This document shows, in pieces, positions 36,608 to 47,232 of a stretch of DNA of 64,000 nucleotides (the stretch's first letter is position 1; the number at the start of each line of letters is the position of its first letter). Below the pieces are notes generated by a model, which made no database searches, was not told where the DNA came from, and saw nothing but the letters and a program-made list of their open reading frames with translations. The stretch comes from Poa pratensis. Lineage: Eukaryota; Streptophyta; Magnoliopsida; Poales; Poaceae. Position numbers and translations under genes: made by a program. Location: the NCBI GenBank assembly GCA_947311845.1, contig CAMZMU010000040.1, positions 53,349,975 to 53,413,974 on the forward strand, in the 5' to 3' direction.

Positions 36608-37755
36608 AACCTGTCTATGTTAGCACTAGAAGTGGAGCTCATACTCAGGATCCTTTATATCCTGAGGGACACCCTAAAAGAATTGAACAAGATTCTCAAC
36701 TAGCTGAAAATCCAGTTTCTCCTTCTAAGAAAAAGAAGAAGAAGAAACATAAAAATGTTGTAGAATCCTCTGAAACTGTTAATGATCCTAATAGTATATC
36801 TATCTCTGATGCTGAAACTGAAAGTGGTAATGAACTTGATAGTGATAAGGATAAAAATGATGCTCTTGATAAAGAAGTTAGTGAAAAGGAACCTGAAAAG
36901 CATACTAAAAACACAAAGTACACTAAGGAAGACTTCATTGCTAAGAAACATGGTAATGAAAGGGAACCTTGGGTTCAAAAGCAAATGCCTTTTCCAACTA
37001 AGAAACTAAAATCAAAGGAAGAAGAACATTATAATAAATTTTGTGAATGGATGAAACCCTTGTTCTTGCAAATTCCTTTGACTGATGCTATTAAATTGCC
37101 TCCTTACTCAAAGTATATGAAAGATATTGTTTCTAACAAGAGGAAAATTCCTAATGAGGAAATTTCTACTATGCTTGCTAATTATTCTTTCAATGGCAAG
37201 GTTCCTAAGAAGCTTGGAGATCCAGGTATACCAACCATCCCTTGCTCCATCAAGAATAATTATGTTAGAACTGCTTTATGTGATTTGGGAGCAGGAGTTA
37301 GTGTTATGCCTTTTTCTCTCTATAAGAGACTCTATCTTGATAAATTGATACCTACTGATATATCTTTGCAAATGGCTGATAAATCTACTGCTGTTCCTGT
37401 TGGCATTTGTGAGGATGTCCCTGTTCAAGTGGCTAACAATTGTTTAATTTTGACTGATTTTGTTGTTCTTGAAATGCCTGAAGATGATAATATGTCTATT
37501 ATTCTTGGAAGACCTTTTCTAAATACTGCAGGTGCTGTTATTGATTGCAATAAAGGAAAAGTAACTTTCAATGTTAATGATAAAGAACATACTGTTTATT
37601 TCCCCAAGAAAGTTGACAAGATTTATGGAGTCAATACCATCTCCAATTTTAAAACTATCAAAGTGGGAAGTATTGATTGCCCTATATATGATCATCAAGA
37701 AGGATATCAAAACATTATGATTGGATCCATATCAATACAATACAAGGTAACATGA
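36608..37755 (+). CDS. Element D linker and aspartic protease
   Basis: An open frame of about 380 codons directly after gag, in the -1 frame relative to it. It begins with a Lys-rich, Ser-rich linker, then a conserved region (FCEWMKPLFLQIPLTDAIKL), and the retropepsin-like motif ALCDLGAGVSVMP with the catalytic Asp. A second conserved block, ILGRPFLNTAGAVIDC, is the flap and C-terminal protease part of Athila-type elements. The frame ends with a TGA at 37753-37755 and no RT sequence follows, so the polymerase part is deleted. The protease itself looks intact. Confidence 0.8.
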
Positions 37756-38092
37756 GTGTTTCATGATGTTTAAATCATTTGTGTCATGTAAATTTATTTG
37801 GTGCCAAGACTTGATCAACCTTGTTATCAAATGTATTTGCATACATGAAAGAGCTAAACAGCATTTCTTTCTTCAACTTTGTTTTACCTCCTGTAGTGAT
37901 AATTAGGTTGCAAAAGTTTAGTTGTTTTGAATTTTAAAAATAATTTTTCTGCCCAAGTTTTATTAATTTAAATATCCAGATTTCATGCAAATTGAAAGTT
38001 TTCAAAATCTGTAAAAATTATACCATTGGTCCTATTTTTCAAAGAGCATCGTGGGAGTGCCTGGTGCTGACCAAGGGGACCCACCATGGGGT

Positions 38093-38147
38093 CAAACCAC
38101 ATGGTGGCGCGGCTGCCCCCTTGGCCGCGCCAGCCACTGAGGTGGGG
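38093..38147 (+). promoter_or_regulatory. LTR-like block inside element D
   Basis: CAAACCACATGGTGGCGCGG followed by CCGCGCCAGCCACTGAGG occurs here and, in the same order, in both LTRs of the element (near 34179-34231 and 41990-42041). It lies about 220 bases upstream of a splice-donor-like site and may be an internal promoter copied from the LTR. Confidence 0.5.
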
Positions 38148-38309
38148 CACCCTTGGCCCTCCAGCAGTTCCCCCACCTACCACTTCTTCCTCTTGCATCA
38201 CTCAGCTCGTTTTTCTCTCTCACACTCGAGTTTTTGCTGTTCTTCCTCGCGATTTCGATCTCTTTGTTCAGCCCATCTCAGCTGCTGAGATTTGGGGCAT
38301 TGCTCTCAG

Positions 38310-38530
38310 GTATGTGACTCCTCCATGTATCCAAGTAGAATTTTGTTTAGTAGAGTATACCTTGAGTATTTTGCTGCTGTAGGTGACTTGTTAAGTGAGT
38401 ATGCATGCTTGTTCTATGTTGATATAATCAGTTTTGATGCATGTTTAGTCCTCTAGCAAGTTCATATAGTAGTTCCCCTCATTTGTATGTCTCAAAATCA
38501 TTTTTTATAATGTTTGTTAAAAAATTTCAG
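38310..38530 (+). other. Putative leader intron of the third gene of element D
   Basis: A good donor, CAG/GTATGT at 38309/38310, and a good acceptor, TTTCAG/A at 38530, enclose 221 AT-rich bases with a T-rich 3' part. The acceptor lies 9 bases before the ATG at 38540 that opens the downstream frame. Confidence 0.5.
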
Positions 38531-38539
38531 AAAAGGAAA

Positions 38540-39656
38540 ATGCATAACCACACCTTTGGGGAGGTGTTTGAAAGGGATTCTCAGAGAGCAAGAAGGCCTT
38601 TGAGGGCATCTACTCGAGTTAGGCGTTCCTATGATGAGGATGTCATTGCACCGAACATTGGAGATGGAGGGGATGACCAAATCCCAAATGCTTCATCCTT
38701 TCCATGCATGGAGTTTTTGCGTAATGCAGGGTTGCTTGATGACTTCATGTTCCTTATCCAGAGAGTTGGCCTAACCACTTATATGCAGGATGAGGGCGAC
38801 CAACATTATTGGCTCACCAAAACTTTTGTTGAGAGTTTTAAATTTGTGAATTCATCTTATGCGCCTACTGTCCAATTTAAGATTTATGACAGGCCTGTTA
38901 CAATGGACTTGGGAGACTTTTGTGCTGCCATAGATATTGCTCCTTAGGTACAGCAAGAAGATTGCAGGGAACACCAAAGACTTTGTGGAACTTTACCGAG
39001 GAGTGACCAACGACGATGACCGCATCGCTCAGCGCGGCAAGATAAGGAACATCCAATTCCCTGCCATTAGATATTTCGTTTATTATCTTGCTACTAGCAT
39101 TCTTGGTAGGGAAAACACCAGTAACATTTCTAATTATCATCTTGCTTTTCTTGCTGCTGCACTTAATGGTAACACTGCTTACAACCTTGGTGCCCTTATT
39201 GCTCGCCGTTTGGCTGCTAGTGGACCTATTTATGGAGGAATTGTTGCTTCACGAGTTATCGCATATCTAGGTCTTTCCGTTAGTCCTAATGATGAGAAGC
39301 TAACCCCTTTCAGACTTGATATTTCTGCTATGAAAGGCCATCAGTTTGTCACACCTAATTCTCATTTAGGAAACATTGTTTACAAAGTTTTATTTACTAA
39401 CGGGGATGAATATGAAGTGCCTTTGCCCCAGGCCGATCTGTTCCCTATACACAGGAGACCGTGGTCGTACTCCAAGGAGGCGTTGGAGGAGCAGCTTAGA
39501 GTGCGAGGCTTTCACCAGCAGCACCAGGAGGAGGGAGAAGCACCTGATGATGGCTACACCGTCACTTACCTTGGAGCGTCATCCAGCTCTTACCAGGACG
39601 AGGGCCCTTCCTCGTCGTACTATGGAGGCGCCACTTCCTGGGCACCATGGGGTTGA
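38540..39656 (+). pseudogene. Athila ORF1-like gene of element D, one frameshift
   Basis: Frame one runs from the ATG at 38540 to a stop at 38947; frame two continues the homology from about 38937 to 39656. One base appears to be missing near 38940, just after FCAAIDIAP. The first part has a basic N-terminus and the run LTTYMQDEGDQHYWLTKTF. The second has FPAIRYFVYYLATSILGRE and GALIARRLAASGPIYGG, and ends with a Gln/Ser/Tyr-rich tail. This matches in character the plant Athila ORF-1 family, carried downstream of pol in Athila-lineage elements in the place of an envelope-like gene. Its function is unknown; assignment to the family is from memory of its pattern, without a search. Confidence 0.65.
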
Positions 39657-41750
39657 TCTCCACTTAGGCCAAAAGCCTAAGCTTGGGGGGAGGTATATCG
39701 ACATCTCACTCATTTACATATCATATCTTGTCGATACTTTGTATATCCATGTTGCAGTTTTCTTTCTTTCTTTCTTTTTAATTGTTTACCTTTTATTGCT
39801 GCATTCCAAAACACAAAAAGACCAAAAATATTTCTGTTGTTTCTCTTCATTTGTTTCTTTAAGTTTCAGTATTAGTTTGCTTAGTTTTAAAATTCGGTTT
39901 GTTATTCAAAAATCCAAAAATATTTTGCTTTATTGTTTGTTTCTTTTTGCTCTTGTTTCAAAAACTCGAAAACCCAAAAATATTTGTTGTTTCTTTTTGG
40001 TTTTGTATAGTGTTTTCAGAGTTGGACAGCCATCCGTGACTCCGATGGAGCTTGGTTTTCATTCTTATCATTCGAAGCAACACAAGTGAAAAAGCAATAA
40101 GGATGATCTACAACAACTTGAGTTGGGGTGAGAGGCTGGTATGAACTCTATTTGTTTTCATTTTTGTACATATACTCATCTATGTGAGCATGCTTAGTTG
40201 GTTCATGTGAGGTATATGTCATTTAGTGGATGCTTAGTAGTTCTTGTTCTCTCATGATCGGTCCCAATTTATTAATAGTGGTAGCATGTTATGTTGATGT
40301 TTGCTTGCATTGTTCTATTCATAGAGGGTATGACATTGTGGTATCCTCCTCTGAATAATTCATTCGAATTGACTTGGCACATGCTCATGCATGCGTATGA
40401 CTGAAAAACAAAAGTCAATTAAGCCTTGATGATTTATTTTGACTCAGAGTTCTTGTATCACTTTTATGTCTCAATTAATTTCATTTTGTCGCAAGCATGA
40501 TTATGACGGTTATTGCTCTCTTGATTGTCGCTTCCCAGTCTATTGCTAGCCTTCACTTGTACTGAGCGGGAATGCTGCTCGTGCTTCCAAAACCATGAAA
40601 ACCAAGTTATTCCAAAGTGTCCACCATAAATACCTATGCATGGCATTTCGAACCATTCAAGTAAATTTTCATGTGCTACCTTTAAAACCTTCAAAGTACT
40701 TCTCAATTTGTGTCAATGTTTTATAGCTCATGAGGAAGTATGTGGTGTTTTATCTTTCAATCTTGTCATTCAGACTTTCACCAATGGACTAGTGGCATAT
40801 ACATCCGCTTATCCAATAATTTTGCAAAAAGAGCTGGCAACGGGGTGCCCAGTCCCAATTAATTACAACTTTCATCAATAATTCTCTTCACATGTTTTGC
40901 CCTGATTTATCAGTAAGCAACTTAATTTGCAAATAGACACTCCTCCATGGTATGTGAATGTTGGAAGGCACCCGAGGATTCGGTTAGCCATGGCTTGTGC
41001 AAGCAAAGGTTGGGGGGAGTGTCACCCATAATGAAACTAAAATACATGTGTAAACAAAAGAGAAGAGGGATGATCTACCTTGCTGGTAGAAATAACGTCC
41101 TTCATGGGAGCCGCTCTTGAAAGTCTGGTTGACAAGGGGGTTAGAGTACCCACTACCATTCGTTGACAACAACAAACACTTCCCAAAACAATTTTGCTTC
41201 TGTTTTAAAAATAAAAAGCTCTAGCACATGATAATCCCTGCTTCCCTCTGCGAAGGGCCAATCTTTTACTTTCATGTTGAGTCACCATCCTTTCTTTGAG
41301 CACTTTCTCGAGAGCATAGTTGTCATTCTTAGTGTAATGTGCTTGTCCCAGAATGTGGTTAACTGTGATATAACTTTGATGCTTTTATCTTTGATATCTT
41401 TGATTCTAGTCTTCCCATGAACTTCAGAGGTGCCTGGGCATTTATGTTTTGCTGTACAAAAACGGGCAAGCGAGATACCATCTTATCATATCCTATTATG
41501 AGCATTACAATCTTGTGAATTAATATGTTTCATGTTTGTCGCTATTAGTATGTTGGTATCTTTTCATAGTTTACATGCCTATTGAGTGACATTATTTGCA
41601 TTTGCCTCATCTTGAATTGCCTAAGCATTTGTTCATATAGTGAGAATATATGCATCATATGAAGCAAATGTGTTCGTGAAAGTCTTTTATCGCACTCAGT
41701 TGTTAACTGAATTGCTTGAGGACAAGCAATAAGCTAAGCTTGGGGGGAGT
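39657..41750 (+). other. Non-coding 3' interior of element D with polypurine tract
   Basis: AT-rich sequence with many poly-T stretches and AAAA-TATTT motifs and no supported gene. A purine-rich AGCTTGGGGGGAGT ends at 41750 and primes plus-strand synthesis in such elements. A near copy, AGCTTGGGGGGAGG, occurs at about 39679-39692, right after the ORF1-like gene, and could be a second polypurine tract. Confidence 0.6.
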
Positions 41751-43145
41751 TGATACGTCCAAAACGTATCTACTTTCCCGAACACTTTTGCTATTGTTTT
41801 ACCTCTAACTTGTGTGTTTTGAATACAACTAATGCGGACTAACGCTGTTTTCAGCAGAATTGCCCTGGTGTCTTGTTTTTGTGCAGAAAGTCAACTTTCG
41901 GGAAAAACACCAGAAAAGATCGCAAACCTCCTATTTTACCAGAAGACTCACGGAGCCAGAAGGGGAGGCGGAGATGGGCCACGAGTGGCCCAAACCACAT
42001 GGTGGCGCGGCCTGGGGGCCCACCGCGCCAGCCACTGAGGAGGGCGACTCGGCACCTCCCCGAGTCCCCCTTTCGACTACTTAACCCTCTCTGACCTAAA
42101 ACGCGAGGGGGTCGTCCACTTCATCCAGAAACATCACCGTACGCCGCCACCATCGCGAAACCTATTTCGGGGACCAGAAACTCCGTTCTGGCACTCCGCC
42201 GGGACGGGGAATTGGAGGAGATCATCGCCATCATCATCACCGACGCTTCTCCATCGACCATCCATGTTTCCCCCATCCATGTGTGAGTAATTCCCTGCTG
42301 TAGGCTGAGGGGGATGGTAGGGATTGGATGAGATTGTTCATGTAATAAGTATAAGATCATTAGGGCATGGTGCCTAGTATCCGTTGTTAGTACTTATTGA
42401 TGTTGTTGCAACTTGTTGAGCTTAATGCTTGTCACTAGGGCCCGAGTGCCATGATTTCAGATCTGAACATGTTATTGTTTCATAATGATATGCACTGTTT
42501 ATTGATCATACCTGCAAGTTGTATACACATATTGTTGTCCGGAACCCGCGGTCCCAAAGTGACAATAATTGGGACAGCCGAGGGGAATGGCTGCGATGTG
42601 AGGATCACATGTGTTCACGGCGTGTTAATGCTTTGCTCCGGTACTTTATTAAAAGGAGTACCTTAATTACCAGTAGATTCCCTTGAGGCCCGGCTGCCAC
42701 CGGCTGGTAGGACAGAAGATGTTGTACAAGTTTCTCATTGCGAGCACGTACGACTATATACGGAACACATGCCTATGTTTACTTAGTACTTGGATGCTTT
42801 ATCATTATTATCTGCAATGCCTATGTCTTGATTATTATATGAGCTATCTTATCCATGCAGCGCCCGTTCATCCATCCCTATGCCTACAGTGTTTTAATCC
42901 TACTGTTTACTGCAATCACTACTGCTGTCTCTATTTACTGCTGCTATTATTTCACCGCTACTACTGCTATAAAACTGTTGCTACTGATAATCTGTGTCGA
43001 GCAAGACTATTCACAGGTGCAGCTGAATTGACAACTCCGCTGTTAAGGCTCTCAAGTATTCTTTGGCTCCCCTTGTGTCGAATCAATAAATTGGGTTTTA
43101 CTTCCCTCGAAGACTGTTGCGATCCCCTATACTTGTGGGTCATCA
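41751..43145 (+). repeat. 3' LTR of element D
   Basis: 1395 bp, same termini as the 5' LTR, followed by the target duplication GTAGA at 43146-43150. Confidence 0.93.
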
Positions 43146-44157
43146 GTAGACTATTAATTTAATTTGAAGTCCTCAGTTTGCAACTTCGAAGTTATCTTTT
43201 GTGAATATATGTTACTGAGAAAACAAAAGCCTTGAAGAGGGAGTGGAGAAATTAAGATGGTGATGAGCTAAGTTTACTCAAGATCCCATGGATGGGCTAC
43301 CGCATCGGCCAGGCTAATGAACTGATTTCGTTTCTTGATCTCTTTTCTGCTTCACTATGGTCCTATCTTTCCCGATACTTCCCCCGGCTTCTGGGGTTTT
43401 GAAAAACTATGCTCGTGATTGTTGCCCAGGTTTTTCTTCCTCGAACTGTTTTGGGCTTCATGCTCCTACTTTATTTTCGTCTTTCCTTATATTTTCTGCT
43501 TGTAAAAACTAAACGGTTTCTTTATGTAAAACTAGAATGATACCCCCGCGTGTATCCTCAAAACATTTTTAAATGAAATTAAGTGTATAATACGCTTAAA
43601 TATGAAGTGGATTTAACTGTGTATGCATAGCAGGGTGACATGATCTCATAAATCGAACGGCTAACAAGGAATGACATGGATGATTGGATGGTGTGATCTC
43701 ATAAATCAAAAAAATGGCATGGGTGATTGGATAGCTACAAAAATGGATGACAGAGAATAGATTGCATGTAGAGATAGACTATCATCAATAGCTTTTATTA
43801 GGGATAACATTAACAATCGGATGATTGAAAAAAGGTGTGATGTGGATAGCTTGCATGTTGAGTCGGACTACCGTTTATTGAATGTTCGTGTAGATGATAT
43901 GGACAGTTGGATGGCTACAAAACTTCTATATGGATAGTTTGCATGTTGGAAATAACTATGAAATGATTGTTTATTAATCCAGCAAATTTGATGTTGCGTG
44001 GAAATTAGTTAAAACCGTAGATGATATGAAATTAATGGGCTGAAGAAATCGTTGCGATAAAGTGCATGAAGATATGCCATGCATGTTGTGAAATAAGATT
44101 TCGGTGAATTGTTTAAATTTTACATATAAGATGGTGTTCATCATTGAAAACAGTTGG

Positions 44158-44217
44158 CATGTTCTACCTACTTTTGGCACACATGTATCTAAACATGTTT
44201 TAGTGCAAGGTTCATCT
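44158..44217. repeat. Partial duplicate of the Stowaway MITE arm
   Basis: ATGTTCTACCTACTTTTGGC and ACATGTTTTAGTGCAAG occur here in the same order as in the left arm of the adjacent MITE, but the terminal CTCCC repeat is missing. Explained by an older insertion at the same place or by a tandem duplication. Confidence 0.75.
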
Positions 44218-44226
44218 TAAATAATA

Positions 44227-44386
44227 CTCCCTTCGTATCAAAATATAAGATGTTCTACCTACTTTTGGCACACATGTATGTAGACATGTTTTAGTGCAAG
44301 ATTCATGTGAACATTGCACTAAAACATGTCTAAATACATGTAGGTCAAAAGTAAGTAGAACATCTTATATTTTGATACGGAGGGAG
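44227..44386. mobile_element. Stowaway MITE
   Basis: 160 bp, almost fully self-complementary: CTCCCTTCGTATCAAAATAT at the left and its complement ending GATACGGAGGGAG at the right, flanked by TA (44225-44226 and 44387-44388). A half copy without the terminal repeat precedes it at 44158-44217. Confidence 0.9.
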
Positions 44387-45556
44387 TAGATGATGTGGAC
44401 AATTTACATGTACACATGGACAAAATGATGTAGGCAATTGAGTGGCTAAATTATGGATGCTATTGAATGTTAGTGGGAGGAAGTGGATAATTGGATGGTT
44501 GAAAGTATGGATGAGGTGGACAATTGGATGCTTCAAATGATTAATGAGGTGGATAACTTGCATGTTGAGATAGAAAATCATAAATGCATCGTGAGGCTAG
44601 GAGGTGACTGAGGACAAACTATTAGTTGACATCTCATACACTCTAGAATCATGTACTTAGTTACACCTAACGTTGATAGGTAGAATCTAAAACACTCGAG
44701 TAAGACGCGTAGATAACTGGATAATACATATAAGGATAGATATAAAATCACCATAACAGATTAACTGATATTAACTACTATTTTGGATTGATGTATGATT
44801 TGTCTGTAATTAAATTATGGTGAAATGCATTGTAATAAAACATATTATCAAACATCCCATACTAGACAAACAAATTCTTCAACTTATCACAAGATTGTAT
44901 TTACAAATAATTAATATTGTTTCTCTAATCCCGTATTAATATTGTAAGAACATGGCACTTAATTATTAAAAATTATTAAATTATGTATGTTTCTTAATGC
45001 TGGAAATATACAGAAGAATGTGATTCTGTTGTTACATCTGCTTTTTTTATATTCTCTTAATTCATATAAGAAAGTGAATTTAATTATTGAATCTTCTTTT
45101 ATACCTAAAAATGATAATATAACCTAATATATAGAAATATGTATAAAAAACAACATCCATTTAGTAACATGATGAGTTGTCATGAAATAAAAAAGTTTAG
45201 TATAAATGGGCAAAAACTATTGATTAAAATCCACTCGGGGCGTACAAAATGGTTGAGGTGACCTATATAATGAAATTGATATCACCATTGTTACTATTAT
45301 AAATCCAAGATCTCAAACGGAGCACCCTTCTTAATGATACGGATCTGGTAGGAGCGATATTACACTACATCCAACGGGCCAACAGTCTGCAAATAATAAG
45401 GGGTTCTGCTGCAATGATGTCCTGCAAGCAAAAAATGTACCACATTTCTCATGACACTTTCTTAACAAATCGGCAATGTTATGTGGCTAAGCAGGTTTTG
45501 ATGGAGGCACCTTTTCTTCCCTAATAAGAGTCGGCCACTATATTTGTTCGAGCTTA

Positions 45557-45823
45557 GGGCATGTACAACGGCAGACGCTAACAAGGGACGCTAGGAATTA
45601 TTTCCCGGGCGATTAGCGGTTAGACCATCGAATCCCAGAGTTGAGCCTAGGGTCGACGCAAAAGCATTCGCCGAGCGCTTAGACTTATTTTCTATACGAG
45701 AGTTTAGCATCTGGAGTTAGCGTGCTGTGTTGTGAGTTCCGACGCTTAGGTGACTTTTTAATATCGCAATATTTATTCTTTCTCTTTAAGCGCCCACATA
45801 AGCGTCCACCATTGTACATGGCC
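45557..45823. mobile_element. Tourist-type (Harbinger) MITE
   Basis: 267 bp with ends GGGCATGTACAACGGCAGAC and, inverted at the right, GGCCATGTACAATGGTGGAC, flanked by TTA (45554-45556 and 45824-45826). This is the hallmark of PIF/Harbinger MITEs. No coding capacity. Confidence 0.88.
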
Positions 45824-46559
45824 TTAGATGATTTAGTTTTTTTTACATGGTTGTTTCTTTTAATCTAGGTACACCTCAAGCGTTGCTTCAGAACTGCACG
45901 ACCTTTCCGCTCATGCTGTCAAGCCTTAGTCAACAGAATTACGATGAAAAGAGGGACATGCTAAGGAAACCTAGCTAGCTCCATTATTTCCTAGCGTATG
46001 TAAATTTTGCTTCTGGACATGTTCAAGATCTAGATTGTTTGATTTATGCCCAGTGCAATTTCTGGTGTGCACTTGCTTAATGACATCATGGACATATATT
46101 TTTTAACCTTATATATGTAAATTACTGAAATTCGTCTAAATGGATTATTTGTTATGCAACATTTGCATGGCCCTAGCTTGATTGGACCGTCATTTGCATT
46201 TGATCAAGCGTTCATGTAACGCTCAGCAGTCGTCTCTCTTTTTCTTATGAACGGGTAGCTCGGCGTCATGTTATGTGTACAACCTTTTGATTTGCTCTCC
46301 AAAGAACTAGCCATGGACATGTCTGCGTGGAAGTTAGATATCCATGTGCTAGAACCATGACTTGGTTTCGACATCTGATGGATTTCAACTCTACCTTATC
46401 CCAACTTGTTTGAAAATAAAAGACTTTGTAAATTATGTGCCAAGGAAGAAATAACAGTAAGAAAGTTATTTTTTGTTTGAATAGAGACCACACGGAGTTA
46501 TGTGTGACACGACTCATATTATTTTTTATTCCATGGCAACGCACGGACATTTAGCTAGT

Positions 46560-47232
46560 AGTTTATAAAACTGTAGCATGCGATGGCACCAAACACGTCA
46601 AAGTATTTGAAACCATAGTATTTTCGGAAACCATGAGTATCTCCAAAATACCAAGAAAATTTGAGGTATCAAACAGACCCGAACCCATTAGTTTTAAGTT
46701 TTGACCATCAAAGGTCTCAAAGCGTTTCACAGGTCTCACTGGAAAAATAATTGCAATAAAGCATTGCGGTACTAGTCTGGTACCCAGATGGAACACAAAT
46801 TTGACCGCCATATAACCATGCAATTACCGTACTAGTTGCAGAAATGGTAAGTAACAGCAAGAAAATGCAAATTCAAGTGAAATAGCACAACAATGAAAAT
46901 GTTGCAAGATACAATGAAAACAACCTGGTAAACACAGAGAACACAATCACATTTGATAAGCATACCAACAATGAGTAATCAATTATTCATGAAGTTGAAT
47001 AAACACCAAACAGAAATGACCAGTTAATTTGCTTTATTTAACAATCACTCCAGTGACAGATAAAGCCAACAAGTGAGGCCTCAAAACAAGGTTGCAAGTC
47101 ACACTTGCTGCATAGGGGTGGAAAGAGGAAAAGAGTACAACTAGAAGTGATCCGAAAAGGTTCAATCATTCTTGGTGGATTATAGAACACTGAAATTCCA
47201 ACTGCTGCAACATTCGAGAAAGCTCTTCACAT
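46560..47232. other. Downstream flank of QCR8
   Basis: The part near 47040-47232 is probably the 3' untranslated region of QCR8 (minus strand). Nothing else is recognised. Confidence 0.5.

Larger units (their letters stand above)
33949..43145 (+). mobile_element. Element D: young Athila-like LTR retrotransposon without RT or integrase
   Basis: LTRs 33949-35335 (1387 bp) and 41751-43145 (1395 bp) both start TGATACGTCC and end GGGTCATCA. The target duplication GTAGA is exact (33944-33948 and 43146-43150). A purine tract, TTGGGGGGAGT, precedes the 3' LTR. The LTRs differ by about ten substitutions and a few short indels by eye, so insertion was recent. The 6.4-kb interior has gag, protease and an Athila ORF1-like gene, then non-coding sequence. 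Reverse transcriptase, RNase H and integrase are absent, and the 5' LTR joins mid-gag with no primer site. It must have depended on another element for mobility or been rearranged after insertion. Confidence 0.92.
43531..46559. mobile_element. Possible 3.0-kb DNA element with ACTAG-type inverted termini
   Basis: The left end reads ACTAGAATGATACCCCCGCG and the right end is CAACGCACGGACATTTAGCT followed by AGT, so both ends start ACTAG when read inwards and share a CCCGYGYGTTGC-type motif. The right end also fits a grass Helitron 3' terminus (small CCRTG...CACGG hairpin followed by CTAGT). Whether the two ends belong to one element is uncertain. The interior has no gene; it holds degenerate TGGATGATTGGATGG repeats (about 43640-44575) and two MITEs. 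From 43146 to 43530 no feature is seen. Confidence 0.4.

Noticed and set aside
36590..36610. Programmed -1 frameshift site between gag and protease of element D
   Set aside because: The frames are -1 related around AAGAAAAATTAA, but no perfect XXXYYYZ heptamer in the right phase and no clear downstream pseudoknot was seen; a simple 1-base mutation explains it equally well.
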